From Labia minor (Eukaryota; Arthropoda; Insecta; Dermaptera; Spongiphoridae): a DNA stretch of 64,000 nt. The number at the start of each line of letters is the position of its first letter. Position 1 is the stretch's first letter. Below the pieces are notes generated by a model. The model was given only the letters and a program-made list of their open reading frames with translations. It was not told where the DNA came from and searched no databases. Shown one piece after another: positions 1 to 12,734 of the stretch. Both the position numbers and the translations under genes were made by a program. The stretch lies in assembly GCA_963082975.1 (NCBI GenBank), contig OY720348.1, positions 19,211,146-19,275,145 on the forward strand. Reading direction: 5' to 3'.

Positions 1-1879
1 TAAGAGAATATATAAATTTTAATTCTAATAAATTTATTTACAAACACATTTCTTATTCTAAAAGATTTATAATTTTTTTTTTCTTTATTTTATTTTGAAT
101 ATAAAAATTAACTAAAATTTAAAATTTATAAATTTTAAATCTACTAAACAATATTTGAACAACGAATTTTTATTTTCATTTTTATTTATTTAAAAAAAAA
201 AAAAAAAAAATAAAAATAAAAAAAATTAAAATTTTTTTTTTCTTTTACATTGAAAATAGCAATGTTTTGATAAACCAAATTCAAATGAGATCACGATTCT
301 CAAGATTAGAGTTTCGTTTAATAAAAAAAAAAAAAATAACGAATCCGACCCGTTTCGGGGAAGGGTGGATGCCAAATGAAAAGCTTACGAGAAAATAAAT
401 TGATTAACTAACCGAAATATTGAAGAAGATTAAAAAAGAATAATTATCTTATTGTTTAGGTAAATTAATATATTTATTTAAAATTATGGAAGATGAGCGG
501 AGGTCATTTGGTCATTTAAGCATGTAAAGGGGAGGTTGGAGACCCAATCGACCGAGGTCGGGGCGTGGCCTGGATGACCCCCTTGAGCTCCGGGAGAGAC
601 TAACCCCAGGGCTCAAATATTTGGACGTTCGTGACAAACGTTTTGTATACGGGATAATATCTACCTATTCTCACCTTTTTTTGTCCTTGCTATGTTTTAT
701 TACTAGTTTTGTTATTTTGAACACAACAATTTCTCTTAAACAAATTCGTATATCAACTCCCTGGATGACCTTTACTCCATTAGACTCTACAAGAGATTGA
801 ACAATTTTTGTAAAGAGAGGAACAGAAAAGTAGATGATGAATTTCCGGTCAATTTTTATATTATTTTAAAAATTAAGTTTTTTTTTCATTTTTTTTTTTT
901 ATTAAAAAATTGTCTAAATGAAATATGCATTTTTAGTTTGTTATAAGTGGAAACACACATTTGGCCTATTTATTCAATTCGTCGCCCTACCAATGACCTC
1001 ACCGATGAAAAAATCACATCTAATTTCATTATTCCCAATAATTAATAAATATATAAAAAGCTATAATGTGTGATAATAAGTATTAGAAATAATTTTTTTA
1101 TAAAAAAATAAAAGTTTTCTAATTAACAAATAAATTTATAAATAAATTACTAATTAAATCTTTAAAAGATTTTAAAAATTTTATTAATAAAATAAATCTT
1201 TAAAAATAAATTTGTTATCTAACACGTAAAAGTAATTACTTATATATATATATATATATATAATAGGGATCTGAGTTATTAAAAAATGTATAAAGTTTTA
1301 ATGATTTCCGTTTCAGTGATAAGCTTAGTTATGGATTCATGTTCAAATAATATATCAATAAATGGTGCGATAAAACTATTGAAGAATGATGTGCGGGAGG
1401 GGGGGGGGAGTAATTCAGGAACCTATAATGATCTACAATGATCTGTCTTTAAGAAAATAATATCCTGTGGGGTAAATTTGTGTTTGCTAAACAAAAAAGA
1501 AATCTAAAGTAATAGTGGGCACATTTAACGGGATTGTGCAATAAAAACAAAATAAAAACAAAACAAACAATTTAAGGGGTTATTCCAAAGGGAAATATGA
1601 AAGGCTTTAAAGGAATAGTCTTTTTTTATTTGTAAAATATCAAAATTTTTATTTTATCTTTTGTCATTTAATATATATATATGTAGTGTGTATGAATGAA
1701 CATTATTCCATGAGTATATATATATATATATATATATATATTTAGGAGTTGGTGGGGGGGAATGAGTAATGTAAAATTTGGAATAAATGTAGATGAATGA
1801 GATAATTTGAATAAATATATCGCATGAATTTTTGTTGAATGGTCCAATTCTTTTGGCAAGCGGTGACTGGCTGCTCATT
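1..1879. other. A+T-rich upstream flank, no gene seen
   Basis: No coding or RNA gene is recognisable. It holds a G+C-richer patch at about 535-625, TA microsatellites near 1238-1262 and 1720-1741, and a G-run near 1392-1408. Short open frames here are low-complexity and on the wrong side of any splice signal I can see. Confidence 0.6.
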
Positions 1880-2370
1880 CCGAAATGGGTGCATGTTTGC
1901 CAGTAAGGTGCGCGAGGTATATTCTAGGGTTGTTTAGGGTGACGTCGATTGCGCCCTTCTGCGGCGGCGCAGGGCGTCAGTTCTACTCCGGCGCCGTCGC
2001 TGCAGTTGTCCGCGGAACTTGGTGCTTAAAGCAATTATCTCGATCAAACATGTACATTTATTCACAGCAATACAATCTAGGATTGTAATAGGAGGTTGGA
2101 TTGAAAGGACGAGAAGACGGGAGTTGACGTTGGTGTTGGCGAGGCGGAATGAAGCCACGATAATGTAATTATGCAGAGAATCCATTGATTGAGGTCATGG
2201 GGCATATCTAGATGGAATAATTTTAGATATAAATAGGTATCGTATTGAACAATTCAATTTATGTTAAATAACGATAGTGTTTGTGACATTAGTAAAAGCC
2301 TAGAATGTGTTGTGCTTCCGATGACAGGCAAATAAGGATGTGAAAAAAGAGCGGTTACTAATCCATCAGG
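1880..2370 (+). promoter_or_regulatory. Candidate promoter and 5' UTR of the Dpr-family gene
   Basis: The block is strikingly G+C- and CpG-rich (for example gcggcggcgc at about 1961) in a window that is otherwise mostly A/T, and it ends just before the signal-peptide exon. An arthropod initiator-like TCAGTT lies at 1977-1982. I did not find a convincing TATA box or a downstream element at the canonical spacing. Assignment as promoter/5' UTR rests on position and composition only; 5' RNA ends would decide it. Confidence 0.4.
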
Positions 2371-2431
2371 ATGGCACCACGTCGATTTGTATCATTTGCC
2401 ATCCTCTACCTTGTACTTGGTCCGGAAACTT
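2371..2431 (+). CDS. Dpr-family gene, exon 1 (signal peptide)
   Basis: The ATG at 2371 sits in a good context (caggATGG) and opens 20 codons plus one base: MAPRR followed by a hydrophobic core FVSFAILYLVLG, a typical secretory signal peptide. The exon ends at T2431 before a consensus donor GTAAGT (2432-2437), leaving phase 1. Joining that T to the next exon restores a Cys codon and the frame that carries the Ig domain, which supports the pairing. Intron 1 is about 12.0 kb. The exon is too short for ordinary ORF finders. An alternative first exon cannot be excluded without RNA evidence. Confidence 0.78.
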
Positions 2432-4593
2432 GTAAGTAATATTATCATTACGTTGTTGTTTATTTATTAAATAATTTTACGAATAATATTTTAATCCAAA
2501 TATGAATCATTGAATTTATCCTATAACTAAGTGATTTATTTTAGTATAAAATGTCTAAATACTGAGGATACTAAAATATTTCACTTTTTGATTGATGCTT
2601 ATCACACGCAGCAACGGGGAAATTATTTCGAAGAAATGGAAAACAATTCTTTGACCTTCTCGCAATGTTCATTGAGGTTTACTAACAAAACCGACAAGAG
2701 TTGATTAGGTGGGATCTATGAAAAAGAACCCAACGGATCCCCTTAGCCAATGAAACCAAATGCAGAACGGAATTGCTGACCTTAGCGATGGTAATTGATT
2801 TTTTTCCTCAAGTTTAGAAAATTTGTGTATACTCGATGCCATTTCCAAATAATTGATCAATTTTTTTTAGTGTTATTATGTTATACTAGTTCTTTAGTAT
2901 TCTTGTTGTATTCACACAATGAATGAATTCAAAAGAAACAAATTGTCTTGAGCATTTAGGTCATTTACCTTTGGTGAATTTCATTGGTAAAGAACTGACA
3001 GCAATGCTACTCTTCGCTGACCGTTGACCTTTGAAAAATTTAACTACGCCCCCGCGTATCATATCTATGCTCCTCTGCCAAAAACTTTTATACCTTCCTC
3101 AGGTTAATTGGTTAAAGGTATTCGCAAGTAATTCAAATGTTACTAACCACGAAATGACTAGCATATAAAACAATACCTCCCTTACTATCGTCGGTCGGTA
3201 AAAAACTATTCCAGGTCAAGTTATTACATATCAAATCGTATTAATCCCTTCCCTGGAAATGTAAATCAACATAAATCTTTCTCTACACTATGACCTTCAA
3301 TAAACTATTATTTTGTTTATTTTAATAAAAGTGATACGATGAAATGTTGTATTTTCGTTTATATAAAATAGGATATATACCGGTTGGCACAAATTCCATT
3401 TAAATGAAAATAAATGTATCGATAATGTAAAAGATAAACATGGAGAAAACAATCAAGAAGCTCACGTTTATGGTTTTTAATCTTTTATTCGATTCGATCA
3501 CGAATGGTAGAAATTAAAAATTAATTAAGTTATTGGTTCGTAATTAATGAATGAATGAAAGAAAATGGAGAAAAATAAAAAGTGAAAATAAGGGATTGTA
3601 ACTGAAATCAATTGAATACTATCAACGAGCAGATGACACTTGTTGTTTAGTTCATTAAATTATATTTACCACCGCAAATTAAACTAGTTGAAGTTTATGT
3701 TACAAAATGTTGGAGGTATACAAAAAATTGACATAATGAAAGAAGAAAAAAAAAATTCTTTTCAAAACAAATTAAACCAAAACAAGGCTCAAACATTGTC
3801 ACTTTTTTATTTTGTTTTTTTTTTTTTGAAATTAATTACTATATATAAGAAGGTAAAAAGCATTATCCATTCATGATGACATTCATCCAAGTAAATAAGC
3901 AAGCAATTATAAAAATAAACAAATAAAATTACAATAGCAAATGTTAATTTAAATTATTAAAAATAAAATAAACGGCAATGGAGTAAAACTCCATATAAGA
4001 AATAATGTACTAAGAGAAATGTTTATATATATGTTACTCAGATAAAACAATAAGATGTTTATAGTATATAAAAAACTTTATATAATCTTCCAAATCAATT
4101 TTAACAGCATAAAAAGTACTTCCTGTGAAACTCAAGGCACATCTGCCAAAGTTTTTTTATCTAATTCTTAAAACAGTCAGAGAAATCTTTCTTCTACTTT
4201 CTTCGATTCGCTGCCGATAATTCTGGCCTCTTGAGGAAAATAGATTTCTAAGCTCAAATAATATTCCTTGTTGACAGTTAGTCCTGGTGAAATAATTCAT
4301 TATATTTGCGGGTATTTATTTTTTTGTTTTTTTCCACAATACTCGATCGATTAGTCTATTGTTTCTGGATCATATTCATAGATCTAAGTCCCATCTCCCG
4401 TATTTCATTCCTGAAATCATTGTTTCATGGATGCCAAGACCGATTCTTTTCAAAAAAAAAATGATTTGACACGATTGAGAAAGAAAACTGCTTTTAAAAT
4501 GATTTAGATTGATCCATATAATATACCCGTAACAATAAATTTTCAACCACTTAATCTATTATTTTATTGGAATTGTTCATAGTAGATCTTGAT
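2432..4593. other. Intron 1, proximal part
   Basis: Intronic A+T-rich DNA with no gene. Apart from a 39-bp repeat tail (3167-3205) and poly-A/poly-T tracts I see no recognisable element. Confidence 0.5.
3167..3205 (-). repeat. R2 repeat fragment (end with GTCGGTCGGT)
   Basis: The stretch aaaacaatacctccc followed by ttactatcgtcggtcggta is almost identical to the far end of the full R2 element at 34828-35479. It holds only the non-hairpin terminus. Confidence 0.7.
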
Positions 4594-5103
4594 GGGGTAA
4601 TTATATTGAATAGTCATCCAGTCATGGATTTGGATAAAACTTTACCACTGGATTCCTTTTTTAATTCAAAATAAACTTTTCTTATGCAATTTTTGCGGGT
4701 CGCTTCTAGTTTGCGAGATAAAAAGGATTAAATTTTGCATATAAATCCGTTGATATTCTATTTAGCTACCATGTTTTATTATTTGACTGCCAGAAGGCTC
4801 CACTAATTTTCTGTTTTTATGAGTTCGGTTTGGATATAAGAAGATTAAAAAATTAATTAATTAAATAATTTTCCTATATCCAAACCAAACCGAAATTATG
4901 AATAAGTGAATAATTAGTGAATTAGTCAATAAAAAATTACTTAATGAATCCTATTTCGAGGTTAATAAGCTAATCTGACAAACTTTAATCCTTAACCCGC
5001 AAAAATTGCCAAAGAAAAGTTTATTTTGAATTAAAAAAGGAATCCAGTGGTAAAGTTTTGTCCAAATCCATGTGACTGGATGACCATTCAATATAATTAC
5101 CCT
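4594..5103. repeat. Foldback (long inverted repeat) element F1
   Basis: Two arms of about 250 bp are inverted copies. The outer part is gggtaattatattgaat at 4595 against attcaatataattaccc ending at 5102. The inner part is ggtttggatata facing tatatccaaacc around a TTAATTAATTAA centre near 4855. The arms have diverged and one has a private segment. A sister element lies at 25957-26484 and shares the centre and the ttaatcctttttatctcgaaaactag-type arm. No ORF is present, so it is non-autonomous. A transcript would fold into a long hairpin. Confidence 0.75.
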
Positions 5104-6935
5104 TGATGGTTTTCCGGGACCTTCGTTCAGAGTTCTCCCAAATTTTTGTATCACTCTTCACATACTTTTAAACAAATAATCTTCAAAAAATAACCGGTGT
5201 CCAAGAGCTATAAAATAGTGAATGAAAATTGATCTTATTTTTTGATTAAACTGTTACGATAGCAAGCCAATAAATCCAATCCAATTATTAATTCATTAAT
5301 TTTATTTATTTATTTATTTATATTATCTAATGCCCGAAATAAAAATGAAATAAGAAAAAAGAAAAAGAAGAATGATGAACTTGATAAATTTAACCATTAA
5401 TATTTTGTTTTATTTTAAAATTATAAATTAAACTTTAAAAATGTTCATTTCAATTTAAAATTTGTCAATATTTTTAATTTCATTTATTTGTTTATTTGAC
5501 ATTTTAATTACTTTTATTAAAAAATTATATTTTAACTCAATTTTATTCTATTGTATTCTTATCCCTTCAATCAATCCATCAGTCGCAATAAAAACAAAAA
5601 TAATTATTTTAGCAATTACCACAATAATTAAAATAAATCAATTCAAAAATCAATTTATAAATAATCATCAAATAACATTTAAATGAAAAAAATGTATAAT
5701 AAAAGTTATTATTTTGTTTCATTTAATGTCATTATAATATTAATAATAAGTAAATATACCAATATTAACTTCTACCTTTATTTGCAAGTTTATTTTATTT
5801 TTTTAATTAGAAATAAATTATTATAGTTTGCTATTTTATGTATATATTGTCAATTTAATATAATTTGTATTTACTGTAAAAAACGTTTAAGTTTTGAAGA
5901 TAACATAGAAGTAGACAGATGTCAAGGGAATAACTAGAAATTTGGAACTTAATAAATTATATAAAATTATATAAAATATATACACACAATTATATTAATA
6001 CAATAATATTTTAATTTTAAATTATTTCAAAATATTCATATTTATCTCTCATTTTTTACTTCAATTATAATAAAATTAATTTTAAATATATATTTTTCTT
6101 TAAGAGAGGTGGGATGTTGAGTAGTAGAGGAGATTTGAGCATAAATGTTATTTTTATATATTACAACTATTTTATAAATATAGTGAAAAGGAAAGGAAAG
6201 TGATCTATCAAGATTTTAGCAATTTAGGAAGTTTAACTTGGAATCTTACTATTAATATGGCAAAAGCACAAGGTTGGGGTGGGAGGCTCAAGCTACTTAT
6301 AATTTCCATCTAAGAGAGTTGACGTCTATTGCCTCAAATTATTAGTATTCAGAGGCTTTCCTTTTCTATAAAAGACATATTATATATATATATATTTATA
6401 ATTAAAATTTTGCCTTGGAATTTTGTGACGTCCCGAGATCATTCCGATTATATAGTCTTATATTTTTTAAATATAATTGAAATATTATAATATTTCCAAT
6501 AAAAATATCTATTCTTTTAATTAATAAGAATTATCTTTAATTTTATGGGAATAAAACAGTTAAAGTATATAATGCAGTAAGTGAATACACCCCCTAGCTA
6601 AAAAAATACACAAATAAATTTATGAATACTTCCACAAGTTACTGTATACACCTTATACTTTAGATTAATAAAGTATTTCAATGGCTTGTTTATTATCTAC
6701 TATCATTTATGATAGATATTTTTACAATTTATTAAAAGAGACAATTTCTTAAATTTTCTTTTCAAATAATTAAATATATATTTTCGGTTCACTTTTTGAT
6801 ATAAAACATATTCATCTCAGAAACAAGGATCAGAAGAATCTAAGGATTTTGATAAACCACTAAAAATCCAATTTATGATATTTATAAACGATAATCTCTC
6901 TTAAAAATTAGTTTATTAAGCCAAGAGCTGGATGG
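5104..6935. other. Intron 1, A+T-rich, nothing recognised
   Basis: Low-complexity A+T-rich DNA with a TA microsatellite near 6378-6392. No gene, element end or inverted repeat seen. Confidence 0.5.
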
Positions 6936-6999
6936 AATAATAACAATATATACATGATTATTCATTAAAAACAAATTGATAATTTTTTAGACTTTTTGG

Positions 7000-7480
7000 G
7001 TGGCGGGTAGGAACTCCTTTATGAGGGTAGGCCTTCTTCAGGGACGCAATTCTGTTCTTTCGCGATGACTTTATATTTCCTCCCCATCTGTGGAGGAATA
7101 GTAAGCCCTATCCAAAAAATCCTATCCACACACAAAGTCCCATTCTTACTCCTTACTAAACTTCAGAGTACGGCAGATCTTGAGCTGAAAGGGATTGCCG
7201 CCCCTTCCTCTACTGAAGCCAATATTACCTATGAATATGGAGAACTATGGATTAAGTCTTGTAAAGCGGCTTTTTATTGGGCATATCTGTAGCAGGTGCT
7301 GGATCTGACAGCGTACGAATCACCGGTGGTAGGGTGTTGATGAAGCGGACTTCTACCATCCAACAACCTACAGCTTCTATTAAGCAACCAAAGAATCATT
7401 ACAAAACCAAGGGATCAGATGGTGCCGGGCACTTGTGCTGCGTTGGATGGGTGTAGTCTTAAACACATAAAATGGACCAA
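7000..7480 (+). other. G+C-richer patch with a 75-codon open frame, unidentified
   Basis: This stretch is clearly less A+T-rich than its surroundings. An open frame at 7065-7292 reads MTLYFLPICGG then VSPIQKILSTHKV. That opening loosely resembles the region before the GIY-YIG domain in Penelope-like retroelements, but no GIY-YIG motif follows, so I do not assign it. A (TAA)n run lies beyond it at about 7665-7690. Confidence 0.3.
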
Positions 7481-7933
7481 AGAAATGAATATAGAAGTAA
7501 TGGAATAATTTTATAGAATTAATGATTGTAGAGGTGATTCATTCTCTGGATAGAGATATAAACTTCCAAGATGATTTGATAAAATTCACCCAGAATTGAA
7601 GCTGTCTGAATAAAACATCTCAGACAGAATAAAATATTATTATTACAAAATGGAGAAATACTTCTAATAATAATAATAATAATAATAATTTCTGTAGAGA
7701 GCATCTCCTCAATTAATCTCAAAAGCAATATTAGAGTTTTAGGACTACCCGATGGTCGAAAAAGAGAGAAGAGAAGATGCTATAAAAATTATATGATGAT
7801 TGTGGGTGAAGGTGAATTACTTTTCTACATCGTCTATGTTTAATTATAAATACAGGACAAGGTGATGGCTCTCAAAAGAAATAATGGAAAAAAAGATAAT
7901 AATAATATATACATGATTATTCATTAAAAAATA

Positions 7934-8377
7934 AGCTGGAGTGTCTCCACTCGACTATCTCGCAAATTTGATTGGATTAATTAACATATATTATATTTAA
8001 ATTAAATTTAATTAATTATAAATTAAAATTAATAAATAATGTTTATTAAATCAGCGCATGTTTGGCTCTTTGTTGATGGCACCATGTCACGTGTTGGCGC
8101 GTGATTTGCAGTGTTAAAAAATTAATTCTGATACTTTCAGCGATTCAATCAAGCTGAAATTCTATATATAGCAGTCTTATACAATTTTTAATCATGTGAT
8201 AAAACTATCAGACATATATCTTTAGTTTTACGGTCAGTTTAGAGGAAAAAATATAAAAACGTTGTAGAGGTAATGACCCTCTTCCGGTTGAGCTATATTT
8301 CTCAAAAGTATTAACTTAACTACGAATTTTGAATAATGCCCATTTACCAAATTGCATGATTCTTCTGGCGAGATAGT
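7934..8377 (-). mobile_element. R1 element, copy 1 (HINE-like, internally deleted)
   Basis: R1 defines a non-autonomous family of about 600 bp. From the low-coordinate end it shows AGCTGGAGTGTCTCCACTC (a hairpin, TGGAG/CTCCA), then GACTATCTCGC. At the far end it shows the inverted match GCGAGATAGT, part of the palindrome actatctcTGGCgagatagt. Full copies carry an (AC)n tract in between. Subterminal inverted repeats, a central microsatellite and a hairpin at one end are the features known for Helentron-associated elements (DINE-1/HINE). This copy lacks the AC tract and about 150 bp. Polarity is given with the hairpin end as 3'. Confidence 0.7.
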
Positions 8378-8465
8378 AAAAAATTGATAATTGTGTTTTC
8401 TGAACTTTTTAAGGGATATTGAAGATTATATTAAATGTTTTTAATAATTTACACTTATATTATAC

Positions 8466-8718
8466 CAGCGTTTCTCAACCTTTCAATATTCAGGGCCCAG
8501 TGTTCAATCACAATTTTCACCGTACCCATTTATACAACATATGATAATGTATATTGAGTATTTTGGATTCTGTTTTTAAATTATTTTGAACCAACTGCCA
8601 AAAAAACAACACAGTTAATCAATTTTTTTAAATAATATTTTCTCTTGGATAATCTCGCGCTCCCTTAGGGTGATTGCGCTCCCCTTGGTGGGCTGTCATC
8701 ACTGATTGAAAATCACTG
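8466..8718 (+). mobile_element. hAT-type MITE
   Basis: The ends are imperfect inverted repeats: CAGCGTTTCTCAACC at 8466 and gattgaaaatcactg ending at 8718. This is the familiar CAGNGNTTCTCAACC end of many animal hAT MITEs. No coding capacity. A related copy lies at 16355-16600. A clear 8-bp target duplication is not visible. Confidence 0.6.
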
Positions 8719-8736
8719 CATTACATTATTATTATT

Positions 8737-8787
<51 letters not shown>

Positions 8788-9665
8788 ATTCAATAAAAAA
8801 ATTGATAATTATGTTTTTTTTGACTTATTAAGGGATCTAAGGGATTGTATTAAATGCTTTTATTAATTTAGACTTATATTATACTATAGCTATATCTAAT
8901 TTGTTATTTAATTAAATGGAATTTTATTATTAGAAAATTCAGTAAAGAGACTTTGCCACCTCCCTACATGTACCACCAGTAAACAAATGATCCTTAAATG
9001 TTAAACGATCTTAATGATAAAGAAAACAAAACAGAAAATATCAAATTTTCTCCGTTCTACTTTCATTTATTCATATATGCTATATGTCGTTTTGCTTGTT
9101 AGCTAGATGAATATTGTCAATAAAAGTGAAATTTATGTTTCTTCCCAAAAATTCGATATTTCAACGAAAATAAAGGGTGAAAGAATGCCTTGAATCTAAA
9201 CATCAATTTACAGAAATTGATCTTTGTTTATCTGTCCACACTAGAGCAAAAATTATAGATGCTATCACGATGAAATTTTATATTTATTATAGATTGGTTG
9301 TGATTTATAGGATATTATAGAAATATTCATTCATTCAAATTAACCAACCAGAAGTGTTAGATTACGACTTTATATTGTAAATTAATATTTTTATAATATT
9401 GATTTTTTATGAAATGAAGCCTTAATTATTTAAATTATTAATTAAATCTTTTTTTAAATTTAAATTAATAAAGTTACTAAATTATTAATATATAATAATT
9501 ATTAATTAATAATCAAAAAATTAAACAACACAGATAGAATTTACTATTTCTTATACCTATTAGAGTTGGATAAATTTTCAAATAAAAAATTTTACATTTA
9601 ACATTTGATATATTTATTTTTGAAAGAGAATTACAAATTATTTATTTATATGTTATTAAAAAAAA
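8719..9665. other. Intron 1, TA microsatellite and unassigned DNA
   Basis: A (TA)n run of about 44 bp occupies 8741-8784. Around 9225-9290, tttatctgtcc followed by cgatgaaatttt resembles the core shared by R1 and R2, possibly a decayed relative. No gene. Confidence 0.45.
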
Positions 9666-10258
9666 TCTGGAGTGTCTCCACCCGACTATCTCGCAATTTT
9701 GAATTGGATTAATTAACATATATTATATTTAAATTAAATTTAATTAATTAAATTAGAAATTAAAATTAAAAAATAATATTTATTAAACCAGCGCGTGTTT
9801 TGCTCTTTGTTGATGACACGTCACATGCTGGCGCGTGATTTGCAGTGTTAAAAAATTAATTCGGATACTTTCAGCGATTCAATCAACCTGAAATTCTATA
9901 TATAGCAGTTTTATACAATTTTTAATCATGTGAAAAACTATCAAACATATATCTTTATTTTTACGGTCAGTTTATATGAAAAAAAAAATGAAAACGTGGT
10001 AGATAATGGTCCTCTTCCAAATGAGCTACATTTCGCAAAAGTGGACAGAAAAATACAAATTTTAAATAATACCCGTGTACCAAATTTCATTATTCTAGTT
10101 CAAACCGTTTTTGCATAATCTTTTCTACATACACACATACACAGTCATTTTTCTCAAACTTAGTGAAAATGGCTCAGGGACCTTCAAAACGTATAAAAAC
10201 ATCAAAATCTCGACATCGAAAATTTTCGTGATCGCAATACTATTTCTGGCGAGATAGT
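9666..10258 (-). mobile_element. R1 element, copy 2
   Basis: Runs from tctggagtgtctccacccg to tttctggcgagatagt. It keeps the glimpse of a core (gtaccaaatttcattattc), a short AC tract (about 10129-10142) and the far-end palindrome with one change. An open frame at 9930-10118 is incidental. Confidence 0.72.
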
Positions 10259-10964
10259 AAAAACAACATAAATATTTCATTTTTTTTTTTATATTATTTG
10301 ATTTTTATAAATATTATTACATGCACGTAGGAGCATAAAATTCAATTCAATTCTCAATATTCATTATATGAAATTTATATTTTTCTTTAGTCCTCCCACC
10401 AGATTATCAATATAATTGACGTTTTTTCATAAAAAATACACTTATGATTAAATCAATTCTCTACAAAGAAATCAATAAATATTTCATTTGACAATTACAA
10501 TATTCTTAAACAAAAAAATATATATATAAATATTGTGAAGTGAAAAAAACACAAATTTATTTAATATTTTCCTTTTCATGGTATATAAATATCGTATAAG
10601 CACAAACCAGATTTTTTTTTTCTTTAAATATTATATTATATTATATCGTCTACCTCTAAACTGAATTATTGTTATCTGATATTTTTTTTTAATGTTGGTT
10701 GTTTGTTAATATAAATATATTTAATAATATTTGTGGATAAATTCCACTCGTTGCCTCCTTTAATAAAATAAAACATGAACATTACTTTCACCGAATGCGT
10801 AGTAATCCGTCAGCAGGTATATATTACTCTTACTCACCCAATGTAAATCAGTTAAACAAAATAATTCAAAAATGAATAATATGAAATATTTTAATACTTA
10901 TATCTAATATTATGAATTATTATTAAAATAATAGAAAAAGTTTATTAAAAACTATTATGAAATT
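10259..10964. other. Intron 1, A+T-rich, nothing recognised
   Basis: A+T-rich sequence between two R1 copies, with no ORF or repeat end that I can identify. Confidence 0.5.
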
Positions 10965-11539
10965 AGCTGGAGTGTCTCCACTCGACTATCTCGCAATTTG
11001 AATTGGATTAAATAATATAATATATTATATTTAAATTAAATTTAATTATTTATAAATTATAAATTATAATAAATAAATAATATTTATTAAACCAGCGCAT
11101 GTTTGGCTCTTTGTTGATGGCACCAAGTCACGTGTTGGCGCGTGAGATTTGCAGTCTTAAAAAATTAATTCTGGTACTTTCAGTGATTCAATCAAGCTGA
11201 AATTCTATATATAGCAGTTTTACACAATGATGAAAAAAATTATCAGACATATATCTTTATTTTTAGGAAAAAAATGAAAACGTGGTAGGTAATGACCCTC
11301 TTGAGATACATTTCTCAAAAGTTGATAGAAAACTACGAATTTTGAATAATGCCCGTACACCAAATTTCATTATTCTAGCTCAAACCGTTTTTACATAATC
11401 TTGTCTACATACATACACATATACACACATACACACAAACACAGACAATTTTTTCAACCTTAGTGAAAATGATTCAGGAACCTTAAAAGCGTATAAAAAC
11501 ATCAAAATTTCAACATCGAAAATTTTCTGGCGAGATAGT
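10965..11539 (-). mobile_element. R1 element, copy 3
   Basis: Starts agctggagtgtctccactc at 10965 and ends ctggcgagatagt at 11539. The AC tract is longer here (about 11407-11445). The far end has lost the outer half of its palindrome (ttttctggcgagatagt). Confidence 0.73.
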
Positions 11540-11614
11540 AAAAAAAATCTAATTATACTATATTTATTTTAAATGGCTATATATATATATATATATATAT
11601 ATTGAACGTTGGCC

Positions 11615-11745
11615 TTTTGTCAAGCATTCTAATGATTCAGAATCTTAAAAAATATCTTTCTAATCTTGAAAATGGTGTCTTCATGAATGCCGAAACGTCG
11701 AGATTCAAATCTCACAATAAAACGCGAAAATAACTTAATATATAT
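11615..11745 (+). repeat. Penelope-like 3' motif, degenerate hammerhead-like core
   Basis: The segment ttgaaaatggtgtc, a loop, then gccgaaacgtcgag matches a pattern common in animal repeats, where CTGAAGA, a short stem and GAAAC form a hammerhead ribozyme core; such ribozymes are known from Penelope-like retroelements. The core here is changed (TTGAAAA for CTGANGA), so activity is unlikely. A second copy with a better stem lies at 35885-35925. Confidence 0.35.
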
Positions 11746-11788
11746 ATATAACTTAAAATCATTTAAAAATATCTAAATATAAAAAAAT

Positions 11789-12371
11789 TTGGGGTGTCTC
11801 CACTTGACTATCTCGCAATTTGAATTAGTTAAATAACATATATTATATTTAAATTAAATTTAATTAATTAAATTATAAATTAAAATTAATAAATAATATT
11901 TATGAAACCAGCGCGTATTTGGCTCTTTGTTGATGGGACCATATCAGGTGCTGGCGCGTGATTTGCAGTGTTACAAAATTAATTCTGATACTTTCAGCGA
12001 TTCAATCAAGCTGAAATTCTATATATGGCAGTTTCATACAATCATGTGACAAATTATCAAACATATATCTTTATTTTTACGGTCAGTTTATAGGAAAAAA
12101 AATGAAAACGTGGTAGGTAATGGTCCTCTTCCAAATGAGCTACATTTCGCAAAAGTGGATAGAAAAATACGAATTTTAAATAATGCCCGTGTACCAAATT
12201 TCATTATTCTAGCTCAAACCGTTTTTGCATAATCTTGTCTACATACACACACACACACAGTCATTTTGCTCATCTTTAGTGAAAATGACTCAATGACCTT
12301 CAAAACGTATAATAACATCAAAATTTCGATATCGAAAATTTTCGTGATCACAATACTATTTCTGGCGAGAA
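11789..12371 (-). mobile_element. R1 element, copy 4
   Basis: From ggggtgtctccacttgac to ctggcgagaa. The hairpin end is decayed (GGGG for TGGAG), and the far-end GATAGT is replaced, so this is an older copy. Body and AC tract (about 12244-12260) are intact. Confidence 0.7.
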
Positions 12372-12734
12372 AATTCATATTTTGTCCTGACCCATAAAAT
12401 TTTCGACATTATCCCTATTTATGAAATTTGAGATTTCCTTGATTATAAATTGCTTGCCAAGTCAGTCATCCCTATCTAATATTTTTATATAATTAAATTA
12501 GAACTTGTGTTCTTCGTCAATGGTATTATCTGCATTTCATTTTTTTGAAGAATATTTAATTTTTCTTGAACCTTTTTCATAATTTTCGTAAAGGATTTAA
12601 CAAATTGCTATTTACACTGTATAAAAAAATATAAAATTGTTTTTATTTAATTTCTCGTTTTTATACTTAATGTTATATTTAATTTTCAAATTAATATACA
12701 ATACTAATATATATAGTTAATTTTATCTTCTTAA

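Larger units (their letters stand above)
6936..8885. repeat. Three direct copies of a short unit, one interrupted by R1
   Basis: A unit beginning like gattattcattaaaaa and continuing aaattgataatt occurs at about 6950-6990, at 7915-7932 resuming at about 8380-8465, and at about 8786-8885. The middle copy is split by the R1 element at 7934-8377. The second and third copies also share roughly 80 bp down to cttatattatac. The uninterrupted copies act as paralogous empty sites. Confidence 0.65.

Noticed and set aside
1654-1878. Open frames rich in Ile-Tyr repeats
   Set aside because: They are translations of a TA microsatellite.
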